64,000 bases of DNA. Origin: Planktothrix rubescens CCAP 1459/22 (GTDB taxonomy: Bacteria > Cyanobacteriota > Cyanobacteriia > Cyanobacteriales > Microcoleaceae). This document shows, one piece after another, positions 46,201 to 53,704 of the stretch. The notes beneath the pieces were generated by a model, which was given only the letters and a program-made list of their open reading frames with translations, was not told the origin of the DNA and ran no database searches. The stretch is from NCBI GenBank assembly GCA_904830895.1, contig LR882958.1, positions 986,001-1,050,000 on the forward strand, read 5' to 3'. Position numbers and translations under genes: made by a program. How positions within the stretch are numbered: the first letter of the stretch is position 1; each line of letters opens with the position of its first letter.

Positions 46201-46242
46201 CCGGATCTTCCCCTAACTTTACCAACTCCAGAAGCCAGTTAA
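43234..46242 (+). CDS. UPF0182 family membrane protein
   Basis: A 1002-residue membrane protein of a family common in cyanobacteria and actinobacteria and without established function. Seven hydrophobic segments lie in about residues 8-420 (e.g. LLMLVMGLSLLLGLIIIHYS); the rest is a large, probably extracytoplasmic domain with NPYLVVADSNSP, YWMIDAYTTSNMYPYSDP and GFNYIRNSVKVIIDAYNGKV, all family signatures. I start at the ATG (MSRKNLFFKV) rather than the TTG three codons earlier. It stands alone on the plus strand. The last 10 residues are Pro-rich. Confidence 0.9.
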   Translation: MSRKNLFFKVILVGLSLGFILDFTAKFWGEFLWFEEVDYLSVFKGRLWIEVGLALLGLLITVAWLMGNLVIARRHRYLPQHLQNKPPDHLFDLSHQNLPRFSLGLPSLLMLVMGLSLLLGLIIIHYSQIFISYWHWDASQPLFSNLPAQFEPNIFEKWIKNFKDYSWKIPVLLILVISILWNPLIIFSFIALIFGFGFSLLLSSHWASFLQYFHPTSFNQIEPLLNRDISFYIFSLPIAHLLEFWLIGLFSVSFITCSLIYLLSGNSISQGRFPSFSHPQQRHLHGLAGLLMFSCAMRYWLARYELLYSTQGVVFGADFTDVNILKPSYLLLSIIAIFLSIFLIWQSLFSVKKVRPYIDIFLRKIGVLSLIKNRNSRRDKLFADSYSLRVIFTWYLGFAILVVSIIPNLVQQLIVQPNELERELPYIKYSIKYTRQGFNLDKINVETFDPNAKLSYTDIQNNNLTINNIRLWDKRPLLQTNRQLQQIRLYYEFSDADYDRYSILPDKFLGKFNTGLQKQQVLISPRELNYELVPEKAKTWVNEHLVYTHGYGFTLSPVNRVAEGGLPEFFVKNIGADPRLDQDTTLEVSPRIKNIIPIGKPRLYYGLLTNTQIMTSTKVKELDFPLGNENVYNIYNGEGGIVIGTGWKRLLFAYYLKNWQMLFTDNFTPETKLLFRRNILERVKAIAPFLHYDSNPYLVVADSNSPSIDHNYLYWMIDAYTTSNMYPYSDPEGAGFNYIRNSVKVIIDAYNGKVKFYSLEEDQDPIISTLKQVFPDLFNSIEEMPLTLRQHIRYPVDLFSVQSQHLLTYHMSDPIVFYNREDLWRVPVEIYASKQQPMEPYYLIMRLPTEKTEEFMLMLPFTPASRNNLVAWLAARSDLEHYGSLLLYRFPKQRLIFGPEQVEALINQEPEISEQISLWSRQGSRVIQGNLLVIPIEQSLLYVEPLYLEAEENSLPTLVRVIVASENRIVMRPTLEEALRDVFQAPPIQPDLPLTLPTPEAS

Positions 46243-46261
46243 ATATAAATGAACCATTCCC

Positions 46262-46297
46262 CCTGTTGCCTGTTGCTTGTTGCCTGTTGCCTGTTTC
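46262..46297. repeat. Heptanucleotide tandem repeat (CTGTTGC)
   Basis: Five CTGTTGC-type units fill the 66-base gap between the convergent UPF0182 and trpD genes. Confidence 0.85.
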
Positions 46298-46308
46298 GTG
46301 CGTTAACA

Positions 46309-47388
46309 TTAATCCTGAAGAAATTTAACCAATTCTTCCAGTTTTGACCAAGCCGCACCACTGTGTAAAATCTCTTGGGCTAAACGAATTCCGTGCTGAT
46401 GGTCGCCCATAGGTACAACACCCGCAACCTGTAAGGCTAAAGACCCATTCAGGGCTACCACATCTTTTTGGGCCTGTGTACCTTTTCCCTGCAATAAATT
46501 TCTTAGAATCTCCGAATTTTCCTGCACTTCTCCCCCTTTCAGGGCTGTTAGGGGAGCGAAAGTTAACCCCAATTCCTGGGGGTTGAGAGTGGCTACTTTA
46601 ACCTCTCCTTGGGATAAAATTGCTAAGTCGGTAATATCTCCTAATCCCGCTTCATCAAGTCTTTCTCGTCCATGTAAAACAATCGCAACCTCCGTACCTA
46701 ATTGGTTTAAGGCTTGGGCAATAATTGGGAGCATTTTAGGATCAAAAACCCCAATAATTTGTCCGGTTGGATATAGGGGATTCACCAATGGCCCTAATAA
46801 ATTAAATACGGTTCGGACTTTCAGAGTTTGACGTAGTTGGGCCACGGCTTTGAGGGCGGGATGCCAACCTGGGGCAAATAAAAAGGTGATTCCGACAGTT
46901 GATAATGCCTGTTTGACTTTTTCCGAAGGTGCTTTTAAGTTAATCCCCAAGGCTTCTAATACGTCCGCAGAGCCAACTTTACTCGATGCCGAACGATTTC
47001 CATGTTTTGCTACGGGAACCCCGGCTGCGGCCGCAATAAAGGCAACGGTGGTGGAAATATTGAAGGTGGAAGCTCCATCGCCCCCGGTGCCGCAGGTATC
47101 AATCACACGGTAGTTAGAAATGATGCCGGAATTGCTTTTGGTGAGGGTATCCGAGGAGCCAAAGGATTGTAAAACCGAGGCCATTCCGGTTAATTCCGTC
47201 GCTGATACTCCTTTGGCTTGTATTGCCGCCAAAATCGCCCCAGAAAGGACGGGAGGAATTGTTTCTAAGAGCCATCCCTGCATTAATTGTGAGGCTTGGG
47301 TGATAGAAAGGGATTGGCGGTCTAACAGTTGTTGTAATAATTGCGGCCAAAGATTGGGATTAGTTTGGGATGGATCAGGATTTGTCAT
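46309..47388 (-). CDS. trpD: Anthranilate phosphoribosyltransferase
   Basis: Transfers phosphoribose from PRPP to anthranilate in tryptophan synthesis. The 359 residues include the glycine-rich [19 protein letters not shown] (about 91-109), which holds PRPP, and the [20 protein letters not shown] block that binds anthranilate. [16 protein letters not shown] and [13 protein letters not shown] follow in the usual order. Length and ends are normal. It is monocistronic here, since trp genes are scattered in cyanobacteria. Its upstream region includes the first GGATTA hairpin (47452-47580), so its promoter must lie within or before that repeat. Confidence 0.96.
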   Translation of the reverse strand: MTNPDPSQTNPNLWPQLLQQLLDRQSLSITQASQLMQGWLLETIPPVLSGAILAAIQAKGVSATELTGMASVLQSFGSSDTLTKSNSGIISNYRVIDTCGTGGDGASTFNISTTVAFIAAAAGVPVAKHGNRSASSKVGSADVLEALGINLKAPSEKVKQALSTVGITFLFAPGWHPALKAVAQLRQTLKVRTVFNLLGPLVNPLYPTGQIIGVFDPKMLPIIAQALNQLGTEVAIVLHGRERLDEAGLGDITDLAILSQGEVKVATLNPQELGLTFAPLTALKGGEVQENSEILRNLLQGKGTQAQKDVVALNGSLALQVAGVVPMGDHQHGIRLAQEILHSGAAWSKLEELVKFLQD

Positions 47389-47451
47389 GAAAAGTGGAGC
47401 TTATATTAACCATTGTTCAGTTTACCGTATTTTTTGAGAGGAGTTGAACAA

Positions 47452-47580
47452 GGATTAAGAGGATTACACGGATTTCGCGGATTTTTTGGATTAAGAGTGA
47501 TTAAGGGATTTTCTTTGTTGAAAGCTATATGATAAAAATAAGTAAAATCCGTGAAATCCTTTAATCCGCATAATCCGTGA
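47452..47580. repeat. GGATTA-type imperfect hairpin, element 1
   Basis: Left arm with periodic GGATT units (AGGATTAAGAGGATTACACG from 47451); right arm with AATCC units ending CATAATCCGTG near 47579. Arms are about 40 bases, separated by about 50 bases. It sits between trpD and the type IIG gene; two related elements follow at 51327 and 53193. Confidence 0.8.
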
Positions 47581-47598
47581 TTGTGGCTTTGTTTTGAT

Positions 47599-50500
47599 AT
47601 GAAACTCACTATTTTTAATGAATTAGACTTTTTGCCTGCTTTACGGGCTTTTTTTGCGGAGTTGCAAGTACCGATCGCTTCTGTAACGGATGCGCCAATT
47701 CCTGCTAGGGAAATTCTGGAAAATAGTTATAAAGATCGGGAATCTTTTCGTCTCATTGATGATGTTTATTTTTTGGGGATGGTTGATGATGCAGCATTCA
47801 AGGGTGGTAAGAGTTTAGCAATTGATAAAATTAAGTCGGATGATGATGGGATATTGATTTTTGGGATAACTTTGCGGGGGTGTGATGATAGTTTATTGCC
47901 AACGCGATCGCAGTTAGCAGAAATATCACGGGCTTTTAATCGGGAGTTTTGCTATACACCTGTGGTAGTTGTGTTTAAGTATGGTGAATATCTGGCGTTT
48001 GCCAATACGGAGAGATTGAAATATAAGGATAATCGTGAAGGTGAGAAGGCAGGAAAGGTGACACTCTTAAGGGATATTGATATTAGGCAGCCCCATACGG
48101 GACATGAAAGAATTTTAGCGGATCTCAAGATTCCAACTGTGGGTAAAGATCGGGTAGATTCCTTTGAGAAGTTATATAAATATTGGCGGAAGGTTCTTGA
48201 TGTTAATCTGTTAAATAAAAAGTTTTATCAAGAGGTTTCAGCTTGGTATTTTCATGCTTGTAAGCAGGTGGTTTTCCCCAAGGATGCTAAGGACAATCAA
48301 GAGAGTTTAATTAGGTTAATTACACGGTTAATGTTTGTATGGTTTTTGAAGGAAAAGGGCTTAGTTCCTGATGCTTTGTTTGATCACGAAGATATGCGAT
48401 CGCTTCTCAAGAGTTTAGAACCGCAGGAAAGCACCTATTACAAGGCAATTTTGCAGAATTTATTCTTTGCAACCCTGAATACGGAAAAAGATCGGGCGTT
48501 TATTAAGCGTTCTGGTAGTCAGAGTCATCAGTACATGGTGCATAATGTATTTCGCTATGAAGACTATTTTCAGGAGCCTGATCAAGTAATTAATCGCTAT
48601 TTTGCTGAGATTCCATTTTTAAATGGTGGTTTATTTGAGTGTTTGGATATTCCGTCGCAGAAGAATACAACTGAGCCAGAGATTAGAATTGACGGGTTTA
48701 GTGATAATTCTAAAAATCCTTTATCGGTTCCCAATGAGTTATTTTTTGGGGATTTTCAAGATGTGGATTTGAATGCGGATTTTGGTACGAGTCGCAAGAA
48801 ATATCAGGTTCGTGGCTTAATTGAAATCTTTAATAGCTATAAGTTTACGATCGCTGAAAATACACCTTTTGAGGAAGATGTGGCGCTTGATCCTGAATTA
48901 TTAGGTCAAGTTTTTGAGAATTTATTGGCGGCTTATAATCCAGAAACTCAGACGACGGCGAGGAAACAAACAGGTTCTTTTTATACGCCCCGTGAGATTG
49001 TGAATTACATGGTGGATGAGAGTTTAATTGCTTATCTTAAGAATTATTTGCCCTCACCCCCAGCCCCTCTCCCCCAGGGAGAGGGGGGTAAGAAGCAAGA
49101 GGAGGGTAAGAAGCAAGAGGAGAGTAAGAAGCAAGAGGAGGGTAAGAAGCAAGAGGAGGGTAAGAAGCAAGAGGAGGGTAAGAAGCAAGAGGAGAGCCAG
49201 AGTCTTACTCCCCCTTCTCCCTGGGGAGAAGGGGGCCGGGGGGATGAGGGCAGACTTCGCCACTTACTCTCCTATACCGATGAGCCACACCAGTTTACAG
49301 ATGCCGAAGTAGAGCGTTTAATTCAGGCTTTGGATAATTGTAAGATTCTCGATCCGGCTTGTGGATCGGGGGCTTTTCCAATGGGTATTTTACAGAAGAT
49401 GGTGCATATTTTAAGCAAGCTTGATCGCCATAATGAGCGTTGGAAACATCAACAAAAGGAACGGGAAATTTTGCCTGTGTTGGAGGATTTACGGCAGGCG
49501 CAAAAGATTAGTTATGAGCAAGCAAGGGAGGCGGCAGTTAGACAATTAGAGGAGCGTTTGGGGCAGATTGAGGATGATTTTGCGAGTAATGAAAAGGATT
49601 ATCCCCGGAAGTTGTTTTTGATTGAAAATTGCATTTATGGGGTGGATATTCAGCCGATCGCCCTCCAGATTGCCAAATTACGCTGTTTTATTTCGCTAAT
49701 TGTTGAGCAGAAAGTTGATAATAGCCAACCTAATCGGGGTATTTTGCCTTTGCCAAATTTGGAAACTAAATTTGTGGCGGCGAATAGTTTGATTAGATTT
49801 AACGATCAGATGAGTTTGCGGAGTCCTGCGGTTCAGGAAAGGGAAAAGGAGTTAAAGGAGGTGCGGCAAAAGCATTTTACCGCGCGGTCTAAGGCGACTA
49901 AGGATAAGTATCGCAATCGTGATCAGGAGTTGCGTAATGCGATCGGGGATTTGTTGAAGGGGACGGGGTTGGAGATGGCTCTGGCTGATAGTTTGGCAAC
50001 CTGGAATCCATACAATCAAAATACTTCGGCGGATTTTTTCGATCCTGAATGGATGTTTGGGATTGCTGATGGTTTTGATATTGTGATTGGGAATCCGCCT
50101 TATGTGCGACAGGAGCAAATTAAGGAATTTAAGCCAATTTTACAAAAGCAATTTGATTGTTATACAGGCGTTGCTGATTTATTTGTTTATTTCTTTGAAC
50201 GGGGTTATCAGTTACTAAATACTGGCGGCGTTTTGAGTTATATTTGCTCGAATAAATATTTCCGTTCGGGTTATGGGGAAAAGTTACGGGATTTTCTGGG
50301 TAAAAATACAACAATTCAGCAGCTTATTGATTTTGGGGATACGGATGTTTTTACAGCGATCGCCTATCCCAGTATTATTTTATTTAGCAAAGAAAAAGCT
50401 AGTAAGGATGCACAGTTAAAGGCTCTTTCTTGGCAACAAACGGAAGATTTAAAAGATTTTCCAAGTGTTTTTGATGCTCAAAATTTCTTAATGCCACAAT

Positions 50501-51339
50501 CTGCACTTAAAGCTGATGGTTGGCGGTTGGAAAATACACAAGTTTTAGATTTATTGGCAAAGTTGCGAAATGCTGGTAAACCTTTGGGGGAATATGTAAA
50601 CGGTAAATTTTATCGTGGTATTTTGACAGGATTTAATGAGGCTTTTGTGATCGATCGAGCAACAAGAGATAAATTAATCGCTGAACATTCATCATCTGCT
50701 GAAGTTATTAAACCTTTACTTCGTTGTCGTGATGTCAAAAGATGGCGTGTTGATTATCAGGATCTATGGCTGATTTTTACAAGGCGTGGCACTGATATTA
50801 AAAAATATCCAGCGATTGAAAAATATCTCGGTCAGTACAGAAATAGACTAACTGCTGGTGTAGAAGGTGGACGTAAAGCAGGTAGTTATCAATGGTATGA
50901 TATTCAAGATAATGTTGCATATTGGCAAGAATTTGAACAAATTCAAATTGTTTGGGGAAATTTGGCAACATCACCACAATTTGCTATAGCTTCAAGTGGT
51001 TTTTATATATGTGCTCCTGCTAATTTAATTGTTTCAGAACATGAAAAATACTTTTTGTTAGCGATTCTCAACTCTCAAATTACACAATATATAGTTTCCC
51101 AAAATGCCGCAGTCAGACAAGGTGGATTCTTAGAATTTAAACCAATGTACGTTTCTCAAATTCCGATCGCCACCGCTACCAAAGCAGAACAAAAAGCAAT
51201 AGAAACCCTAGTCCAGAAATGCCTTGAAGCTAAAGGTCAAAATGTCGGGCAATGGGAACAGGAAATAGATGAAATTGTAGCGCGGCTGTATGGGTTGAGT
51301 GACGAAGATATGCAGATAATCAGAGGGAACACGGATTAA
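47599..51339 (+). CDS. Type IIG-like restriction-modification protein (Eco57I-type methylase domain)
   Basis: A single-chain DNA methyltransferase, probably with nuclease activity, of 1246 residues. The N-terminal 480 residues are a nuclease/helical part not resolved by eye. SAM motif I is ILDPACGSGAFPMGIL (about 583-598); the catalytic NPPY lies in IVIGNPPYVRQEQ (about 828-840), so it is an amino-methyltransferase. The C-terminal 350 residues (with YRGILTGFNEAFVID, LLRCRDVKRW) form a TaqI-like specificity domain. I start at the ATG of MKLTIFNEL, 6 codons inside the TTG-led frame. Residues about 485-551 are an in-frame repeat insertion. The last residues (GNTD) and stop are contributed by hairpin element 2. 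No BREX or DISARM partner genes are nearby, so it acts alone. Confidence 0.85.
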   Translation: MKLTIFNELDFLPALRAFFAELQVPIASVTDAPIPAREILENSYKDRESFRLIDDVYFLGMVDDAAFKGGKSLAIDKIKSDDDGILIFGITLRGCDDSLLPTRSQLAEISRAFNREFCYTPVVVVFKYGEYLAFANTERLKYKDNREGEKAGKVTLLRDIDIRQPHTGHERILADLKIPTVGKDRVDSFEKLYKYWRKVLDVNLLNKKFYQEVSAWYFHACKQVVFPKDAKDNQESLIRLITRLMFVWFLKEKGLVPDALFDHEDMRSLLKSLEPQESTYYKAILQNLFFATLNTEKDRAFIKRSGSQSHQYMVHNVFRYEDYFQEPDQVINRYFAEIPFLNGGLFECLDIPSQKNTTEPEIRIDGFSDNSKNPLSVPNELFFGDFQDVDLNADFGTSRKKYQVRGLIEIFNSYKFTIAENTPFEEDVALDPELLGQVFENLLAAYNPETQTTARKQTGSFYTPREIVNYMVDESLIAYLKNYLPSPPAPLPQGEGGKKQEEGKKQEESKKQEEGKKQEEGKKQEEGKKQEESQSLTPPSPWGEGGRGDEGRLRHLLSYTDEPHQFTDAEVERLIQALDNCKILDPACGSGAFPMGILQKMVHILSKLDRHNERWKHQQKEREILPVLEDLRQAQKISYEQAREAAVRQLEERLGQIEDDFASNEKDYPRKLFLIENCIYGVDIQPIALQIAKLRCFISLIVEQKVDNSQPNRGILPLPNLETKFVAANSLIRFNDQMSLRSPAVQEREKELKEVRQKHFTARSKATKDKYRNRDQELRNAIGDLLKGTGLEMALADSLATWNPYNQNTSADFFDPEWMFGIADGFDIVIGNPPYVRQEQIKEFKPILQKQFDCYTGVADLFVYFFERGYQLLNTGGVLSYICSNKYFRSGYGEKLRDFLGKNTTIQQLIDFGDTDVFTAIAYPSIILFSKEKASKDAQLKALSWQQTEDLKDFPSVFDAQNFLMPQSALKADGWRLENTQVLDLLAKLRNAGKPLGEYVNGKFYRGILTGFNEAFVIDRATRDKLIAEHSSSAEVIKPLLRCRDVKRWRVDYQDLWLIFTRRGTDIKKYPAIEKYLGQYRNRLTAGVEGGRKAGSYQWYDIQDNVAYWQEFEQIQIVWGNLATSPQFAIASSGFYICAPANLIVSEHEKYFLLAILNSQITQYIVSQNAAVRQGGFLEFKPMYVSQIPIATATKAEQKAIETLVQKCLEAKGQNVGQWEQEIDEIVARLYGLSDEDMQIIRGNTD
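49051..49250. repeat. In-frame REP pair with an 18-bp tandem array inside the type IIG gene
   Basis: A palindromic unit (CCCCTCTCCCCCAGGGAGAG) and a similar one near 49206-49250 (CTCCCTGGGGAGAAGGG) bracket six copies of an 18-base unit, GGTAAGAAGCAAGAGGAG. Translated it gives PSPPAPLPQGEGG, six KKQEE(G/S) units and PPSPWGEGGRGDEG. The total length keeps the frame, so the protein gains about 66 residues. Confidence 0.92.
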
Positions 51340-51433
51340 GGGGATTACACAGATTGCACGGATTTTTTTAGATTTTGGAAAATTAAATGAATTAAAATCA
51401 GCGAAATCAGCGTAATCCGTTAAATCCGTGTTC
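51327..51433. repeat. GGATTA-type imperfect hairpin, element 2
   Basis: Left arm GAACACGGATTAAGGGGATT..., right arm ...GTAATCCGTTAAATCCGTGTTC, about 40 bases each and imperfectly complementary. It overlaps the stop of the type IIG gene and ends 11 bases before the GxxExxY start. Confidence 0.85.
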
Positions 51434-51679
51434 AGAATTTAATTATGACCTTCAAACACGAAGACATCACGAAAAAGATCATCGGCGCATCCTTTGAAGT
51501 CCATAAATTTCTCGGTAACGGCTTCCAAGAAGTAATCTATCAACGCGCCCTAGCTTACGAATTTCATCAAGCAGGGTTAACATTTGCTAGAGAAATTGAA
51601 CAGCATATTTATTACAAAAACCTACCCGAACCAATTGGTACACGCCGCGCTGATTTTGTTGTCGAAGATAAAATATTAG

Positions 51680-53039
51680 TGGGACTTAAACAAAAATAAG
51701 GGAAGAAATAGATGATAATGATTATGTAGCAAGCACATAACATTCAAGAATAACGAATGAAAGAGACAACCCCGGCAGCGATGCCCCCCTGCTTTGACCG
51801 ATGGTGTCAAAGATTTGACGATATATTTGGTCATCTTGCCCAAAAACGGGAATTTAGGAACTATTTAGGGGGATTATTGGGAGAAAGTGAGCGAAAAAAC
51901 CTGTCGCAAATGGCGAATAACTCCGTAGGAGTAGCTTACCACCGATTACACCACTTTTTAACCGAAGCTCCCTGGTTAGCAATGAAACTGAATCAGCGTC
52001 GCCTGGAGGTGATGAATCAGTGTAAGCAAACCCAGATTAGTCGGGGATTTGCCCTAATTATTGATGATTCAGGACATCGAAAAAGCGGGAACTTTACTGA
52101 TGGAGTGGGACGACAATACATCGGAGAAATCGGAAAAACCGACAATGGAATCGTAGCAGTAACGAGCCATCTATACGATGGCAAAAAAAGCCTACCATTA
52201 GATATAGAATTATATCAAAAAGCCGAGTCATTACCGTCAGGAAAAGCTGACCCGGAATTTAAAAAGAAACCGGAAATAGCATTAGAATTAATAGAAAGGA
52301 GCTTAGAGAGAGGATATCAACCGGGAATTGTGCTAACAGATGCCGGGTATGGAAATAACACAAATTTTTTACAAGAGTTAGAGAAAAAAAGATTAAAATA
52401 TATAGGGGGAGTCGCCAAGAATCGAAAGGTAATCCTCAAAAAGGGGGAAGATAAAACAGAGGAAACTCGATTAGATAATTTAGCCAAATCGTTGCCCCAA
52501 GGAGCTTTTAGTGAAATTCAACTCCAACTAGAAAAACCCAGAACTGTGTGGGTAGCAACAAAAGAAATTGAATTATCAAAGTATGCAGGGAAGAAAGTAA
52601 TAGCCATCGTCATGAATGCTGCCACTTTCGACCAAGCCAGTGATATTGATTATTTAATGACTAATGTTGAGGCATCAAAAGCCACAGGAGAATGGATAGT
52701 AACGACCTATTCACAAAGAAATTGGATAGAAGTTTTTTACAGGGAAGCTAAGGGTTGGTTGGGGCTGAAAGAATATCAAGTCCGAGATAAAAGAAGTCTA
52801 ATCAGACATTGGATTTTGGTATTTTGTGCCTATACTTTTATTCTCTGGCATAGTTTAACTGGAGGGTTAAGACGTCGATGGGCTAACAAACCTTTAAACA
52901 CATTTGCTGATGCCCTTGAAGCCTTCCGCACAGCGATTTCCTTTCGATTTGTGGAGTGGCTCCAGAATAATAGGGATGTATTTGCAGCCTACAAAGCAAG
53001 TTTAGGCTTGATTTGGGCTTGATTTTTGTTTAAGTCCCA
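51680..53039 (+). mobile_element. IS701-family insertion sequence, complete
   Basis: 1360 bp with 18-bp perfect inverted ends TGGGACTTAAACAAAAAT / ATTTTTGTTTAAGTCCCA. It is flanked by TTAG at 51676-51679 and 53040-53043, which fits the YTAR 4-bp duplication of the IS701 family. Intact ends, clean duplication and an unbroken transposase indicate recent insertion. Confidence 0.92.
51757..53022 (+). CDS. IS701-family transposase
   Basis: A 421-residue DDE transposase that cuts and inserts its own element. The acidic residues are visible at IDDSGHRKSG (about 106), LTDAGYGNN (about 196) and WIEVFYREAKGWLGLKEYQV (about 325-344), with the family-typical YREAK-GL-E signature. The N-terminal LAQKREFRNYLGGLLGESERKN is typical of IS701/IS4-like elements. 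The stop codon abuts the right inverted end. The frame is intact, so the element is probably active. Confidence 0.93.
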   Translation: MKETTPAAMPPCFDRWCQRFDDIFGHLAQKREFRNYLGGLLGESERKNLSQMANNSVGVAYHRLHHFLTEAPWLAMKLNQRRLEVMNQCKQTQISRGFALIIDDSGHRKSGNFTDGVGRQYIGEIGKTDNGIVAVTSHLYDGKKSLPLDIELYQKAESLPSGKADPEFKKKPEIALELIERSLERGYQPGIVLTDAGYGNNTNFLQELEKKRLKYIGGVAKNRKVILKKGEDKTEETRLDNLAKSLPQGAFSEIQLQLEKPRTVWVATKEIELSKYAGKKVIAIVMNAATFDQASDIDYLMTNVEASKATGEWIVTTYSQRNWIEVFYREAKGWLGLKEYQVRDKRSLIRHWILVFCAYTFILWHSLTGGLRRRWANKPLNTFADALEAFRTAISFRFVEWLQNNRDVFAAYKASLGLIWA

Positions 53040-53192
53040 TTAGTCGAACTAAAAGCCACTAAACAAATAGAAGATGTCCACTTTGCCCAAGCCCTAAACT
53101 ATCTTAAAGTATATAAATTAGAAGTTGGATTATTGATTAATTTTGGAAGTAAAAGACTAGAAGTTAAAAGACTAATACGCGGATAAAAGACT

Positions 53193-53328
53193 GAACACGG
53201 ATTAGACGGATTACGCTGATTTCACGGATTTTAATTGTCTATTACTGTAACAAATAACTTAATCTGTGCAATCTGCGTAATCTACCTAATCCGTGTTCTA
53301 ATCTGTGTAATCCCCTTAATCCGTGTTC
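53193..53328. repeat. GGATTA-type imperfect hairpin, element 3
   Basis: Left arm GAACACGGATTAGACGGATT..., then an approximately 30-base spacer and two successive right arms ending in CCGTGTTC. The 18-mer AATCCGTGTTCAGAATTT at its end (53318-53335) is the same as that at 51423-51440, so the GxxExxY gene lies between direct repeats as well. Confidence 0.85.
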
Positions 53329-53336
53329 AGAATTTT

Positions 53337-53704
53337 TTGGATTTTTGAGATTAGAATAGACGGGACTTACGCAAGTCCTGTTAAAGTCAGTGGAAGTCAA
53401 GCCATTTCACCTGAGCGATATTTAGGAAGTTTTGGTTTTTGTGCTATCTGACCCGACTTAAAGGCTTTAAATATTCCCCAAGTCGTTTTTCCTCTAGTGG
53501 GCTAAAGCCACCCAAGTACCCAAACTCCCATGCTATTTATATCAGTGGTATGATTTGTGGTTAGTCCCATGTTAAAATCAAATTCAATACCGATAATTCC
53601 GACCGAATTACATGGGTTAGAAAAAAAGCGGGTTTAACTGGCGGGTTAGCTGTAACTAAAACGCTTAACTCGTAGAGTTTTTTATTGAAATAGGTATCCC
53701 ACGC
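53337..53704. other. Gene-free stretch upstream of sir
   Basis: No coding frame that I trust. It contains the palindrome GGGACTTACGCAAGTCC (53364-53380), of the kind found at cyanobacterial IS ends, and GTGGGCTAAAGCCAC (about 53498-53512), a dispersed small hairpin. The sir promoter should be within the last 200 bases; I could not define an NtcA- or CysR-type operator with confidence. Confidence 0.5.

Larger units (their letters stand above)
51445..53186 (+). pseudogene. GxxExxY family PD-(D/E)XK protein, split by an IS701-type element
   Basis: The 5' part (51445-51679, 78 codons plus one base) and the 3' part (53044-53186) join in frame once the element and one TTAG duplicate are removed, giving a 125-residue protein, the usual length. 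The name-giving motif is GFQEVIY at about 28-34. The nuclease-like core is RADFVVEDKILVELKA; the interruption falls between L78 and V79, just before the ELK catalytic dyad. The left part now ends as ILVGLKQK. The 3' part reads VELKATKQIEDVHFAQALNY and ends VKRLIRG. The family is widespread and its function is not settled. Confidence 0.9.

Noticed and set aside
49051-49250. Possible CRISPR-like array
   Set aside because: The units are contiguous 18-mers without spacers and are translated in frame.
49028-49312. Frames rich in RSKRR or LLLLT across the type IIG repeat
   Set aside because: Artefacts of the 18-base tandem array in other frames on both strands.
51681-51699. GxxExxY protein ending after ILVGLKQK as a functional 84-residue protein
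   Set aside because: The last residues come from the IS inverted end; the true 3' part lies after the element.
53193-53328. Possible CRISPR array of GGATTA units
   Set aside because: The repeats are irregular and arranged as complementary arms, with no regular spacers or cas genes.
53364-53380. Palindrome near sir as a rho-independent terminator
   Set aside because: No T-run and no gene ending immediately before it; it looks like an IS-end relic.
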